From Alitta virens (Eukaryota > Annelida > Polychaeta > Phyllodocida > Nereididae): DNA of 64,000 nucleotides. Position 1 is the stretch's first letter; every line of letters starts with the position of its first letter. Shown one piece after another: positions 22,101-32,030 of the stretch. A program made the position numbers and the translations under genes. The stretch lies in assembly GCA_932294295.1 (NCBI GenBank), contig OW028584.1, positions 29,931,231 to 29,995,230 on the forward strand. Direction: 5' to 3'. The notes under the pieces were generated by a model. That model worked only from the letters and a program-made list of their open reading frames with translations, had not been told where the DNA came from and ran no database searches.

Positions 22101-25100
22101 GAGTTATTTACCAGATGATGATACGCATGTGTTGTTAGATATACTATGCGATCGCTTGAGAGCTGAAACCCTGCAGATAGATCATGATATCTTTCAGTGG
22201 TTAATAACCAGGCTGATTGCTGAGCATGATGAACATGGTTTGTTTGACTTTGTTGTGCTATTTGCAACAAAGCCTCAGAATATCTGGTTAGCACAGTATG
22301 TGATGCTTCAGCTGAGAGATAAACTACAAACCACATATGATAATTTGTTGTTGCTTCAGAAGAAACTATTAGAGCACAGCAGTCATCAGATATTGTTGCT
22401 CTTGAGTCAGCAGCTGGTGTTGATTGAAACTGAAAACTCACTACAACCAACTGACATCATAGAGATTCTGGAACTTTCTCAAACCTTGAAAATAGATGAC
22501 ACTATAACAGCCCAACTGCAACAGCTGAGCATTTCTGACTGGTTGTACCGACTTCGTTGGTTTTTGTGCCTTGTTGAAATTGAACGTTTAAAAACTGACA
22601 GAAATTGGAGGGAGGGTGAAGTATTTGAAGCTGCCTACTATCTGTCACAACTGAAAAATAAACATGGGGAATCCAGTGTTCAGTCATTCGTGAGGATGCT
22701 TCAGCTCAGATCGAAAGTGCACATATCACCCCTGCTTTTGACATTGCAAAAATTCAACAGCAACAGCTGGGTATTTGATGCTAAAGCCATGGCTACTATC
22801 CAAGAGATGTCAATGGAGAATTGGGAAAATGCCTTAGATGATATGTTTGTACAATACAAGGACAGGAATGTTCAAGATCTGGCCTTGTTAATGAAGAACG
22901 ACTCCAACAACTCGCCGGCAGTTCTTAGAAAATTGAATCATCTTGTGGATGTTGTGAGTTCAGTAAATGAATGTGAAAGGAAGCCATCAAGAATTTTGGA
23001 CACTGCAGAGCAAATCTGCTTGTTTGATCAGAATCTTATCAGCAAGTGGGCTAAGTGCATTCGCAAAAGGGGAGATACATCTGCACGAACTGCCTACATC
23101 CAAGATAATATGGTGGAGGTGGTTGCAGTTGTGAATCAAGCCATCAAACTCATCAAAAAGTTTTCTTTGAGAGACACACAAAAATTGTCAGTGGCAATGT
23201 TTCTCAATTCTGCAAGTGGGATTTTGCAGCAAGTGGCTACTGGAGAGGGAAAGTCTTTGGTCATTGCTACTGTGGCTATTGTTAAAGCTCTCAGTGGTGA
23301 AAATGTAGATGTGATTACAAGTTCGTCTGTGCTGGCTGTTCGTGACGCTCACCTTTATGCTGAATTATACAGTTTGTTTGGAGTGAAAGTTGGTCACAAC
23401 TCCAGTGAGTTAATTGCAGACAGGAAAGCTGCCTATATAGAAAAAGATATTGTGTATGGGACGATTGGAGACTTCCAACGAGATATTTTGCTTGATGAAT
23501 TTTATGACAAGGATGTTGGCATAGGGAGTAGGGAACCAGGGTCAGTTATAGTTGATGAAGTGGATAGTCTACTGTTAGATAAAGAACAAAATTTGTTGTA
23601 CTTGTCACATAGCTTGCCTTGCATGGACATGTTGGAACCTGTTTACGTCTACATATGGAACTTTGTTCACTCAAGGAGTGGCATGTATGGCTCAGATGAA
23701 GATGTCAAGTATGTGAAAGATCGCATGATAGATGCTATGTATGGGATATTAACAGAAGATGAACTAAATTCTCGGTTTCCTCTGAATGCCCAGTACATTT
23801 GGACCCAATTACCTCAGAAGGGACTGATCGGTTCTGATGGAAGGATTTCAATCAGAAGTGACATAGAAAGTTACTGTCGGTCTGGAAAGGCACATGGCAA
23901 GCTGAAAGAGATACTTAAATTGGAAATCAGTGACAAAGAACAGGAAATTCTTCTGTCATACTTAAAGGACAGAATTAGACAAGGCATTATGGTTGAAGTT
24001 CCAAAGTATCTGAAAGGTTTTGTTGATCTGCATTTGAATGACTGGATAGAAAGTGCTTTTGCAGCTAGGCATATGGTACAAAATGACCATTATGTAATAG
24101 ATTGTGACAGATCTGAATCAGCAAGCAGTACTACTCCGAACATTGTTATTATGGACAAAGATACAGGCGTTGAACAGTATCATTCACAATGGAGCAATGG
24201 CTTGCATCAGTTCCTACAACTCAAACATGGCACTCGTCTGTCATCTGAAGGTCTTAAGGCTGTTTTTATTTCAAATGTGAGGTTTTTTGCTCGATATGGG
24301 CAAAAACTCTTTGGACTGACAGGAACATTGGGATCCACCCGTGAACGAGACTTGCTCAAGTCCATATATGGCATAGAGTATGCAACAATACCATCATTCC
24401 GTTCATCCAGGTTTAAAGAAGAAATTACTGTGGTGTGTTCAACTGAAGATGACTGGCTTGATAGGATAGCTGCCTCGTCGAAGCTAATTGCTGATGACAG
24501 ACCAGTTCTTGTCATATGTGAATCAGTCAGGGATGTGGAGAAGTTAGAAAAAAGATTAGTGGGCCAACCATCGCTACACGTTTATAAGCGGAGTTATGAA
24601 CCATTAACTATAGGAACTGAAAGTCCAATTAATAAAGGATGCATCATACTTGCCACAAACTTGGCTGGAAGAGGAACAGACATCCAAATAAGTGAGAGAA
24701 ATAGTAACTTAGGGGGAATGCATGTGTGCTTATCCTATCTGCCCCCCAATATTAGGGTTGAAGAGCAAGCTTTTGGTAGAGCTGGAAGAAAAGGACAAAG
24801 AGGTACAGGACAGCTTGTTTGCTGTGACATCACTAAAGGTGGAGACCAACACGTTGACAATATTCTTGATGTTGTCAAAATGAAAATGAAACGAAATATT
24901 GAAGAGGAGGAACACATTGACCAGATCCAAATTAAATATGAATCAGTTGTTAAGGTTGAAGAACAGTTTTTCCAGCAATTCCATGAAGCATACAAAAAAG
25001 TGCAACGTGCAGGAAGTTCAAGTCAGCTCACACAGGAAGAGAAAGAGCTAAGACACCTTGCATTACAAAGCTGTCTCGATGAGTGGGCATTCAGTCTAGA

Positions 25101-26334
25101 TGAAGCATCACACCAACATGATAGTGTGCAGAAACAAAACATCGTCCAGATATTGGTCTCCAAAATTAATGAAGCCTCCAAAGGAATTGAATCCTGTTGT
25201 CGTTTAATTCAAGGGCCAGCGCATTGCATTAAACTGGCCAAAACGTACCTCATGTTTAAAAAATGTGACAAGGCAAATGAGGTATTGGATGAATTGATAG
25301 AAAATGATCAAAGTTTCTCAGAGATTGCTCGCTATTATAAGTGCCATTCTCTTGCAACCAAAAGTGGCATAGACAGTGAAAGAAAAAAGGCGGACTTCGT
25401 TTTCCAGCTTCGAACTAGTGAAAGACTCATCAAAAAGAGAAGCCTTTCCCTCTCATGTTACGGTAAAGTTATCTCCATGATTTCTCAAAGCTACACCATT
25501 CTAAGAGAAAGCTTCTTGTTTGCAGATGATTATGTAAAACAAAAGGAGGATATGATAAACATCCTACAAGTATTTCTGACCTCAATTCAAGATATGCTTG
25601 GTTACCCATTGTCGCCTAGTATGTTTCAAACAGCAGACTCAGATTTAATGCAAGCTTACTGTATCTGCAGCATTTTGTTACAGAATGGATTGTTGGAATC
25701 TGCAACAGTTCACTCAAACATTGAGCCCAGTGCCTGGGATAAGTTGAAAGACAAATATCAGAATTACTTCTGTAAGCTCAAAACCATTATTACTGATCGC
25801 AAAAATCATTCCATCCCCCCTGAGATTTTGGAACAAGTTCTTCCTAGCCGCGAAGAGTTTTGGCAGATTCTTATTGATGCTCATTTGATGATCAAAGAAG
25901 AACAGTATGTAATACTAGACAAAGAGAGGCTTGAAAATCTGATCATTTCCAATAGTAACACAGTGAAGGCTATCATTAAAGAGATGGTAAATTTGACAGA
26001 AAAAGGAAGTTTGAAGGATAATTTCTTAGATATTGAGAATGCAGATGCAAGTGAAGTTAATGACTGCAGGCCTTGGAATATCAAAAATGTATGTCTCTAT
26101 CCAGAGCAGATTGCACAAATCAAATCTGAGAATGTTGAAGTTCTATTGCAGAAGCAGTTTGAGGACAAATTTGGAAAAGTTGAACATTGGAAAACACTGT
26201 TAGATGAGAAAATATTGCAAGTCAATAGAATTGCACAATTGCAATACAGCAAATCTGTAAAACTGAGCAAGTATGATGGTATTCATGATAAGGTTTTCAC
26301 AGAAATAGATGGCATTGATCTTAACATGTCATGA
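19123..26334 (+). CDS. Giant SecA-like ATPase protein, first frame (2,403 aa)
   Basis: Intronless frame with a complete SecA-type (DEAD-like) motor core. Visible motifs are Walker A ATGEGKS (about residues 1,372-1,378), SSSVLAVRDA, YGTIGDFQRD, Walker B VDEVDS (Asp1478), FGLTGTLGS (1,730-1,738), NLAGRGTDI (1,846-1,854) and the arginine-finger-type motif RAGRKGQRG (1,886-1,894). These match the order and spacing of bacterial and plastid SecA NBD1/NBD2. The segment between Walker B and LTGT may correspond to the preprotein-binding region. The SecA C-terminal zinc motif is not seen. Residues about 1-320 are helical and unrecognised. Residues 331-407, 499-524 and 546-567 are polyglycine-like (GGDGGQGGNAG type). 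Residues 600-1,330 are helix-rich. After the motor come helical, possibly TPR-like repeats. The start is the first ATG after an in-frame TAG, with A at -3. Animals have no Sec translocon motor, so its role is unknown; horizontal origin is an inference. It overlaps the next frame by 26 nt and may form one protein with it. Confidence 0.93.
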   Translation: MLHPEDEYMDEEDACLARKNKVDDYIQKAVSEGKSYWDVLLGVENINKSLDFRETQYVKEEYVNSCMQVFFNELNDHLDLVGKQIFSDQSCYQKYVENFLECSQSVDDVGKTFNEVMHTNVIMRCVKENLLSKNEIEHFFQKVKQTCLLKLTLTGNCLSVEKSFFNALDECIKLYFCTSAELRGPIFDIEVNIMKDPCFIIQSLFQFLESSRDEIYKNLKSLLNDLGDASECSDVFVKSVVQLLKESLTTPVPKFTTQRDHKIVEFKGRYVRLNHIVEQISSLEGNTYDEVQVFAHKLVVADSNLHWPGKNLVIMSPEISVQGGIVLDVSGKDGRNVFSKSKADGGKQSGEDGNSGKHGSHGESGGNVVIISDKIQNSENLLIKSNGDDGCDGQDGGDGMNGADGKDGTNMSESNFKERFPKCTHFFDDDTFGVSSFKKNMDNIVSRSSFEDRHELKLHKGVKITHCTGQTKEGYEVEFCFYFNANLGTGMQSFCLVKGSDGTPGQKGGDGGQGGNAGLGGYSGSVSVMDMQSKKSTMINVENYAGKDGKAGKDGKGGQGGKNGKKGIDHGRVDPNGSYRSARFYHGQLYLNTEQDSSPDNAWCEHKQRYFAIRHTSVSNTKQEDGKLGHVRQRNEVHSSRTRKNAILKENILAKYDTMFSSNLYADTNFQGQFSGTLATHFSEVSKSYETMVKKDNQNVTLLVSSTHEESTLNHTKLGSADLVYIPIVHKKECYTHKMHAPISMHSANDAVAYIINSCNKATTLEDWMQIIPYLLTGFENRSIIEHKDRSEVEAVMEKFLSNLKLFDITERHVSEMSSISKKWKSLRLKICEHTWQEIEIVLIAKYRYTLMKCMSEYVKDSIMRVKDESNQALLECMLSQDLYSFVTDAQKTDKIADMKDLVNKQQRHIDERIQKLLMNTTTVTMIPSTADEDANENSIKSAASSIQQQSGRSKMGKSNQSKSTPDKIWSDSKLKKSVCDVPEKVQKWMKMMSYLPDDDTHVLLDILCDRLRAETLQIDHDIFQWLITRLIAEHDEHGLFDFVVLFATKPQNIWLAQYVMLQLRDKLQTTYDNLLLLQKKLLEHSSHQILLLLSQQLVLIETENSLQPTDIIEILELSQTLKIDDTITAQLQQLSISDWLYRLRWFLCLVEIERLKTDRNWREGEVFEAAYYLSQLKNKHGESSVQSFVRMLQLRSKVHISPLLLTLQKFNSNSWVFDAKAMATIQEMSMENWENALDDMFVQYKDRNVQDLALLMKNDSNNSPAVLRKLNHLVDVVSSVNECERKPSRILDTAEQICLFDQNLISKWAKCIRKRGDTSARTAYIQDNMVEVVAVVNQAIKLIKKFSLRDTQKLSVAMFLNSASGILQQVATGEGKSLVIATVAIVKALSGENVDVITSSSVLAVRDAHLYAELYSLFGVKVGHNSSELIADRKAAYIEKDIVYGTIGDFQRDILLDEFYDKDVGIGSREPGSVIVDEVDSLLLDKEQNLLYLSHSLPCMDMLEPVYVYIWNFVHSRSGMYGSDEDVKYVKDRMIDAMYGILTEDELNSRFPLNAQYIWTQLPQKGLIGSDGRISIRSDIESYCRSGKAHGKLKEILKLEISDKEQEILLSYLKDRIRQGIMVEVPKYLKGFVDLHLNDWIESAFAARHMVQNDHYVIDCDRSESASSTTPNIVIMDKDTGVEQYHSQWSNGLHQFLQLKHGTRLSSEGLKAVFISNVRFFARYGQKLFGLTGTLGSTRERDLLKSIYGIEYATIPSFRSSRFKEEITVVCSTEDDWLDRIAASSKLIADDRPVLVICESVRDVEKLEKRLVGQPSLHVYKRSYEPLTIGTESPINKGCIILATNLAGRGTDIQISERNSNLGGMHVCLSYLPPNIRVEEQAFGRAGRKGQRGTGQLVCCDITKGGDQHVDNILDVVKMKMKRNIEEEEHIDQIQIKYESVVKVEEQFFQQFHEAYKKVQRAGSSSQLTQEEKELRHLALQSCLDEWAFSLDEASHQHDSVQKQNIVQILVSKINEASKGIESCCRLIQGPAHCIKLAKTYLMFKKCDKANEVLDELIENDQSFSEIARYYKCHSLATKSGIDSERKKADFVFQLRTSERLIKKRSLSLSCYGKVISMISQSYTILRESFLFADDYVKQKEDMINILQVFLTSIQDMLGYPLSPSMFQTADSDLMQAYCICSILLQNGLLESATVHSNIEPSAWDKLKDKYQNYFCKLKTIITDRKNHSIPPEILEQVLPSREEFWQILIDAHLMIKEEQYVILDKERLENLIISNSNTVKAIIKEMVNLTEKGSLKDNFLDIENADASEVNDCRPWNIKNVCLYPEQIAQIKSENVEVLLQKQFEDKFGKVEHWKTLLDEKILQVNRIAQLQYSKSVKLSKYDGIHDKVFTEIDGIDLNMS

Positions 26335-28987
26335 AAAGCTGGCTGACATGACAGACTTACCACCAGCAGTGCGGATATTCCTTGTCAGTATTATTACACA
26401 GCGTGAGAATGCGACTACCTTGGCATCAAATCTTAAGTTATGGAAATGTGGTTTAGAGAAGTATGAATGCAGCACTACCAATCTCACAAGTCTGGAAAAC
26501 ACAGTAAGACCCAATAGACCATCAATTGAAATAGCCACTTGTGAAACAAATGGCTTTGGTGATGTTGTTGGTTTATCAGAACGAAAATGGACAGTTGCAT
26601 CATGGTTGCGAACTGGTGCTATTGTTCTGTTTGGTTTGGCTCATATTGCAATTGGAGTTCTCACAGAGATATACACTGCTGGATTTGGAACATATGTGGG
26701 ATCTGCATTAATTACAGAAGGATGTAGTGATCTCATTTTTGCCACAGAGTGTGTAATTTCTGGTCACTGTAGTTGGGACTCTTACCTTGAGCATAAAAAG
26801 TTTAGTCTCAAACTCACTGTTGCAACAGCTGGAGTTGGGATGGTACTTTCTCGTGGGGCCAAGTACTCCAAATTTGGCTACAGGTTTGGTCGCTCCCATT
26901 TACAGCATCTATGCGGGAAAGAACTGATAAAACAGGTTGGTTTAAAGCATGTTACTATCGCTGCAGCAAAACGCATAGCACAGAAGACTATTGAATCTGC
27001 TGCTGTTGGCTTGGCAAATGGCGCCATAGATAATTTTGTCAACCAGAAGTTAAATGGCTTCTACCAGAGGCTTTCTCAGGGAATAATTGGTTTAAACAAG
27101 GAAAATATTACAAACAGTTACCTGAAAGAAAAAATGACACAGCTGGCTCAGAAAGTTGGTGCAACCAAAGCCAAACAAATCTTGTCTCAGCTGATGACTG
27201 AAAGTCTCAATGGTGGTGTGATGTGTGGGATTGTAGAGACAATAGGGCAAATAGGTAGATCCTTTTCAACAGGCTTTGGTTTAGCAATGAAGAAAATGGG
27301 CAAAAGTGGTAAAACAGCAAATGCTGTAATCTCCAAACTTGCAAGCTGGCTTTCAATGATTTTAGACATCAACGAATATGCCACAATATCCAGTAAGATA
27401 GTTTCAACTGTGTCAGGCTTAACTACTTCATTGATATCCAAAATAGAAGACAAAATTACACACTCATACAGTGCTAAAGAATCACAGGATGATCAGCATC
27501 AGCTGTGTGATGAGATGATGGACAGCTGGACAGAACAAATAACTGGCCATGTTGAGTCAATCTTATCAGAAAAGATAGGCAAACCTATACTGAAACAAGG
27601 AGCTCAGAATTTACTGTTTTATGTAGGAAGACAAATCAAAAAGCAATATTCTCAGTACCAAAATCAACAAATACGGACTGAATATGAATATCTCAAAGAT
27701 GATTACAAGAAAGCCACAGAGAAGAGTCATAATGACAGAGATAATAGTGTGCGTGAGCAACTAGACAATTCCTACCGGAAAGCATTATTAGATCTGTTAG
27801 AAAGAACTAGAGATCCCATACTCTTTGCTGATATAGTTAGGGAAGCTGTCCCACTTGGAATACCTTGTGTTCAGGCAGTTGCTGAATTAGTCCGGAGACC
27901 TGTTGTCATCAAGGTTATTGGAGATGGAGACAAAATTACCATGCCTCCAGTATTTACTCCACTGTGTCAGGTCCCAGATAATATTGATCCAGTTTGCTTG
28001 AACTACATCCCTGGGGATGGTGATTCCTGTGGTCACTTCTTCAATCCAAAGTCAGATGATCAAGGAATGGTATCCAGTGGATATAATTGTCTTTTAGATG
28101 CAGTATCAAGTCAACTGGAACTTTCCCTGAACAGAGAGGATATAGCGAATAAAATTGAGGTAAACTCGGAATGCAGAGCAGGCATACAACAAGGCATTCA
28201 CAAATACTTGGGTGAAAAGGGAGGGGCAGGTCGTACACAACTACAAATGGCAGCATCTCATAAGAGAATAAACCAAATCAGAAAAGAACCCAAGACTGAC
28301 AGAAGTGTTCAGCAGAAATTACTAGACAAGCCTGTCAGAGAGGTTGGAGCCGGACATGGAACTGGAAATGATGAACTTTTTCAGCGAGGTAAATTAAATG
28401 ACTGGCGCGAAAGGTCGAGAAATGAGCCACCAGGCTATGACTTAGAGGGAAATGCTTATGACCACCTTGATTGCCTTAATCACCTCCGGGTGGACACAAA
28501 GTATGTCATATGGCAGTGCGCTGATGGGACATTGCAAGGCCATGATGGAGCCTTGTACAATAAAGAAAATAGAAAGTTAGTTAAAGACAGGAATATATTC
28601 CACCGGGATAGAACTGCAGCCATCCTGAAAACAAGAAGTGCTGGGGAGGCTGCAGGAGTGGCAATTTCCAGCCACCTTTCAGGCCTCATTGATCCCAGCG
28701 AACTGCACAAAATGAAAAGAAATGAGCTGAGCAATACCTATACTGCCCATGGACATAACCTGGCCATTTCAAGACAGAAAAAATCTTTTTACAGAGGATA
28801 TGAACGAGAATATTACAAAATCTGGCTTGTAGGAAAAAAGTTCAATGCCAAAGACTTGCCAAATTATCAACCCTCAACCTGGATTTTGAAGGACCCAAAG
28901 ATGAATACGATTATTAATGAGATTGATAATGCAAAGTCCATTATGGACTTCGGGGTTGTGCTGATGAAGCCTGCACCCTTTGGATAA
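26309..28987 (+). CDS. Second frame of the SecA-like locus (up to 892 aa): membrane-like segments and unrecognised C-terminal domain
   Basis: This frame continues in the +1 register from the end of the SecA-like frame. Its own first ATG (26,309) lies in a weak context (T at -3) inside the upstream frame, so it is probably translated as a continuation (frameshift or indel) rather than on its own. Residues about 94-150 form hydrophobic, Gly/Ala-rich stretches (WLRTGAIVLFGLAHIAIGVL, GTYVGSALITEG). A further small-residue, membrane-like region follows to about 380. The middle is helical and charged. Residues about 590-640 (SSGYNCLLDAVSSQL, Cys594) weakly resemble the catalytic-cysteine region of OTU/papain-fold proteases, and AHGHNL (His814) could supply a histidine; this is tentative. 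No stop or frameshift is seen inside. The function is unknown. Confidence 0.85.
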   Translation: MALILTCHEKLADMTDLPPAVRIFLVSIITQRENATTLASNLKLWKCGLEKYECSTTNLTSLENTVRPNRPSIEIATCETNGFGDVVGLSERKWTVASWLRTGAIVLFGLAHIAIGVLTEIYTAGFGTYVGSALITEGCSDLIFATECVISGHCSWDSYLEHKKFSLKLTVATAGVGMVLSRGAKYSKFGYRFGRSHLQHLCGKELIKQVGLKHVTIAAAKRIAQKTIESAAVGLANGAIDNFVNQKLNGFYQRLSQGIIGLNKENITNSYLKEKMTQLAQKVGATKAKQILSQLMTESLNGGVMCGIVETIGQIGRSFSTGFGLAMKKMGKSGKTANAVISKLASWLSMILDINEYATISSKIVSTVSGLTTSLISKIEDKITHSYSAKESQDDQHQLCDEMMDSWTEQITGHVESILSEKIGKPILKQGAQNLLFYVGRQIKKQYSQYQNQQIRTEYEYLKDDYKKATEKSHNDRDNSVREQLDNSYRKALLDLLERTRDPILFADIVREAVPLGIPCVQAVAELVRRPVVIKVIGDGDKITMPPVFTPLCQVPDNIDPVCLNYIPGDGDSCGHFFNPKSDDQGMVSSGYNCLLDAVSSQLELSLNREDIANKIEVNSECRAGIQQGIHKYLGEKGGAGRTQLQMAASHKRINQIRKEPKTDRSVQQKLLDKPVREVGAGHGTGNDELFQRGKLNDWRERSRNEPPGYDLEGNAYDHLDCLNHLRVDTKYVIWQCADGTLQGHDGALYNKENRKLVKDRNIFHRDRTAAILKTRSAGEAAGVAISSHLSGLIDPSELHKMKRNELSNTYTAHGHNLAISRQKKSFYRGYEREYYKIWLVGKKFNAKDLPNYQPSTWILKDPKMNTIINEIDNAKSIMDFGVVLMKPAPFG
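26323..26340 (+). promoter_or_regulatory. Possible +1 frameshift site (TCA-TGA) joining the two SecA-locus frames
   Basis: The first frame ends ATG TCA TGA. Skipping the T of the stop codon (26,332) enters the second frame at GAA AAG CTG. A serine codon followed by TGA with a +1 slip is the arrangement of ornithine decarboxylase antizyme (TCC TGA). No stimulatory pseudoknot was identified by eye. A one-base indel in this allele or assembly would look the same. Confidence 0.4.
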
Positions 28988-29123
28988 ATGTTTGGCTCTC
29001 TGTAGAATACTTTATACATTTGAAACACTTCAAATAGTAGGTAAATGCTACAAAATATTTCCAATTTACTTACAATCTAGTTGGGCTGAGAACAGAGTCA
29101 CTATCTCACAAGTCTCAAATTGC
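28988..29123 (+). other. Start of 3' flank of the SecA-like locus
   Basis: Non-coding sequence directly after the stop codon. No AATAAA was found close by, so the poly(A) site may lie in the repeat block further on. Confidence 0.4.
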
Positions 29124-29435
29124 TTGAATAACTGTTCAGTTCAGGATGCATATTGAGAATGTGATATTTGTTTTGTTTTGGTCAACTGTACATTCAGTTA
29201 GGAGGTTCTCATTTATTCATGCAATTTTTAGTCATAAATGATAAAGTGAAAGCTGCCTGACAGATTATCAAGAAATTTATATTACTACACTACATATTAA
29301 ACCAAGCTGGCATCCTCAAGGGTCATCCTATGTTGATTTCTGGTTTGTCTCTTCTTTTTTTTTTTTGATTTCTATTCCCTCGGTGACATTTTTTCTTCAT
29401 GGACTCCCATTATACTATTGCACGGTATTTAACAC

Positions 29436-30860
29436 AATTTTCACAAGGCCAATGAAATTTTCTACAATTGACAGATAGATAGATATGGAAAGTGTGGTCC
29501 TCTAAGGCATGTTCTTGCTGCTGTCAAGGGTTGATTTATTAGGTGAGAGAGAGGAGGAGTCCACCCATGTTACACATTTACCCCATGTGTGGGATCTTTT
29601 ACTTTCCTCAGCATACACAGTGAGTACAATTAGTATTGTGTATTTTATCCCTGCATGTGTATTTCGTATCCTCCACTTCCTTTCAATTGTTGTCTTCCAT
29701 GTTAAAAATGTATAATAAACTGTTATTCTACGTGCCACATTATTTTGATATTGTATGCTATTGTTTTTTTATCTTTGTCTTTTTTACTGTGCTTAGTAAG
29801 CCATGATCGAGATATGGCTGAAAGCTTCTGAGCGAGTAATTTTAAAATTGTCATGTTAGAAATATTGTTATGTTATCAAAGTTTTATAACATGTTTTGTG
29901 TTATGAAGACATGTGGATATGCATGCAATGTATTATGTAATAATGTTCAAAGCTAATTTTAAAATTGTCATGTTAGAAATGGTATTTTATCATATTTTTT
30001 ATAACATGGTTTGTGTTATGTAGACATGTTCATGTGCATGCAATGTATTATGTAATAATGTTCAAAGCTATGCTATAAATGTTACGTTATTTTTACAAAG
30101 TCACAGAAAATATTGAATTTAGGCATAAATATCAGCTATATGTATACTGCATGTTTTTGTAATCTCCGATAATGTTGTTATCAGATACCATGTTGAAAAT
30201 GTGATCATATATTATTCATATTGATGAACAGCCATATTATCAAGATATTTGTTGTATAATATATAAATGTAGAATATGCATTTATTTTAATAGATTATTA
30301 TGTAGCCTGCTTAACCATGTGTTACAAATTTTTAATGTGTGCACTGTTTTCTGTTTGAATATATTGATACAAGGTGCAATTATAATTAAATTTGATTTGT
30401 AACATATAATTATTATTATGTTGTTTTTGTATTTCACAACTAATAGAAAATGATCTTAATAATAATTGCATTGCAACATTAATGTTATAGGTAGGGTTCA
30501 TTTGGACTAAAAGGCCATGTGCATTGGATGTTAAGTATTGGATAAACTTACATAAAATGTATTTCAATGGATTATTATGTAGCCTGCTTAACCATGTGTT
30601 ACAAATTTTTCATATTGCTACAAGGTGCAATTATAATTGAATTTGATTTGTAACATATAATTATTATTTTATTGTTTTTGTATTTAACAACATGTAGAAA
30701 ATGCTCTTAATAATTATGTTTTGCAACATTAATGTTAAGTAGGGTGCATTTTGGCTAAAAGGCCATGTGCCTTGGATGTTAAGTATTGGTTAAACTTACA
30801 TAAAATAACTGGTTTTTTTTTTAATGAAATTTTTTATGTTATTATTTATATATTTATTTT
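29436..30860 (+). repeat. Tandem unit A
   Basis: Begins TTTTCACAAGGCCAATGAAATTTTCT and runs to the start of unit B. It holds two copies of a subrepeat of about 120 bp (around 29,838-30,070; core GCATGCAATGTATTATG) and an internal partial duplication (30,286-30,550 repeated at about 30,555-30,810). Confidence 0.85.
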
Positions 30861-31900
30861 GTAATTTTCACAAGGCCAATGAAATTTTCTTCAATTGATA
30901 GATAGATAGATATGGAAAGTGCGGCCCTCTAAGGCAAGTTCTTGCTGCTGTCGAGGTTGATTGATGAGGTGAGAGAGAGGAGGAGCCCACCCATGTTGCA
31001 CATTTACCCCATGGGTGGGATCTTTCACTTGCATCAGCATAGACAGTGAGTACAATTAGTATTGTGTATTTTATTTCTGCATGAGTATTTTGTATCCTCC
31101 ACTTCCTTTCAATTGATGTCTTCCATGTTACAAATGTATAATAATTGTAACTCTACCTGCCACATTATTTTGATATATTAAATGGTATTTTTTTTTTATC
31201 TTTGTCTTTTTTGACTGCGCTTAGGAAGCCATACTGAAGATATGGCTGAAAGCTTCTTAGTGAGTAACTTTAAAATTGTCATGTTAGAAATGTTATGTTA
31301 TCTTAGTTTTATAACATGTTTTGTGTTATGTAGACATGTTCATGTGCATGCAATGTATTATGTAATAATGTTCAAAGCTATGCTATAAATGTTATGTTAT
31401 TTTTATAAAGTCACAGACAATACTGAATTTAGGCATAAATATCAGCTATATACTGCATGTTTTTGTAATCTCTGATAATGTTGTTATCAGATACCATGTT
31501 GAAAATGTGATCATATATTATTCATATTGATGAACAGCCATATTATCAAGATATTTGTTGTATAATATATAAATGTAGAATATGCATTTATTTCGATAGA
31601 TTATTATGTTGCCTGCTTAACCATGTGTTACAAATTTTTAATGTGTGCATTGTTTTCTGTTTGAATATATTGATACAAGGTGCAATTATAATTGAATTTG
31701 ATTTATAACATATATTTATTATTATGTTGATGTTGTATTTCACAACTGCTCTTAATAATAATTGTATTGCAACATTAATGTTATAAGTATGGTGCATTTT
31801 GGCTAAAAGGCCATGGGCATTGGATGTTAAATATTGGTTAAACTTACATAAAATAATTGTTTTTTTAAAAGAAATTTTTATGTTATTATATTATGTGATA
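30861..31900 (+). repeat. Tandem unit B
   Basis: Homologous to unit A from its first bases (TTTTCACAAGGCC) to its end. It has only one copy of the subrepeat and lacks the partial duplication, so the two units differ mainly by small indels and copy number. Confidence 0.85.
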
Positions 31901-32030
31901 TGAATGTATCTATCATGTTATTAAATTTTGTGTCTTACACTAATGAATGTATCTATCATGTTATTAAATTTTGTGTCTTACACTAATACATGCAAGCTAG
32001 GACATGAATAAAATGTTAATTTTTTGTATC

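Larger units (their letters stand above)
29124..32030 (+). repeat. Non-coding repeat block, inverted relative to 62,395-64,000
   Basis: The whole block is homologous to the reverse complement of 62,395-64,000. The first 40 bases (29,124-29,163) match 63,961-64,000 without a mismatch. Compared with the right-hand copy it carries an extra tandem duplication (units 29,436-30,860 and 30,861-31,900). No coding capacity is seen. It contains GATA runs and a segment shared with the SINE tail at 54,771-54,835. Confidence 0.9.
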
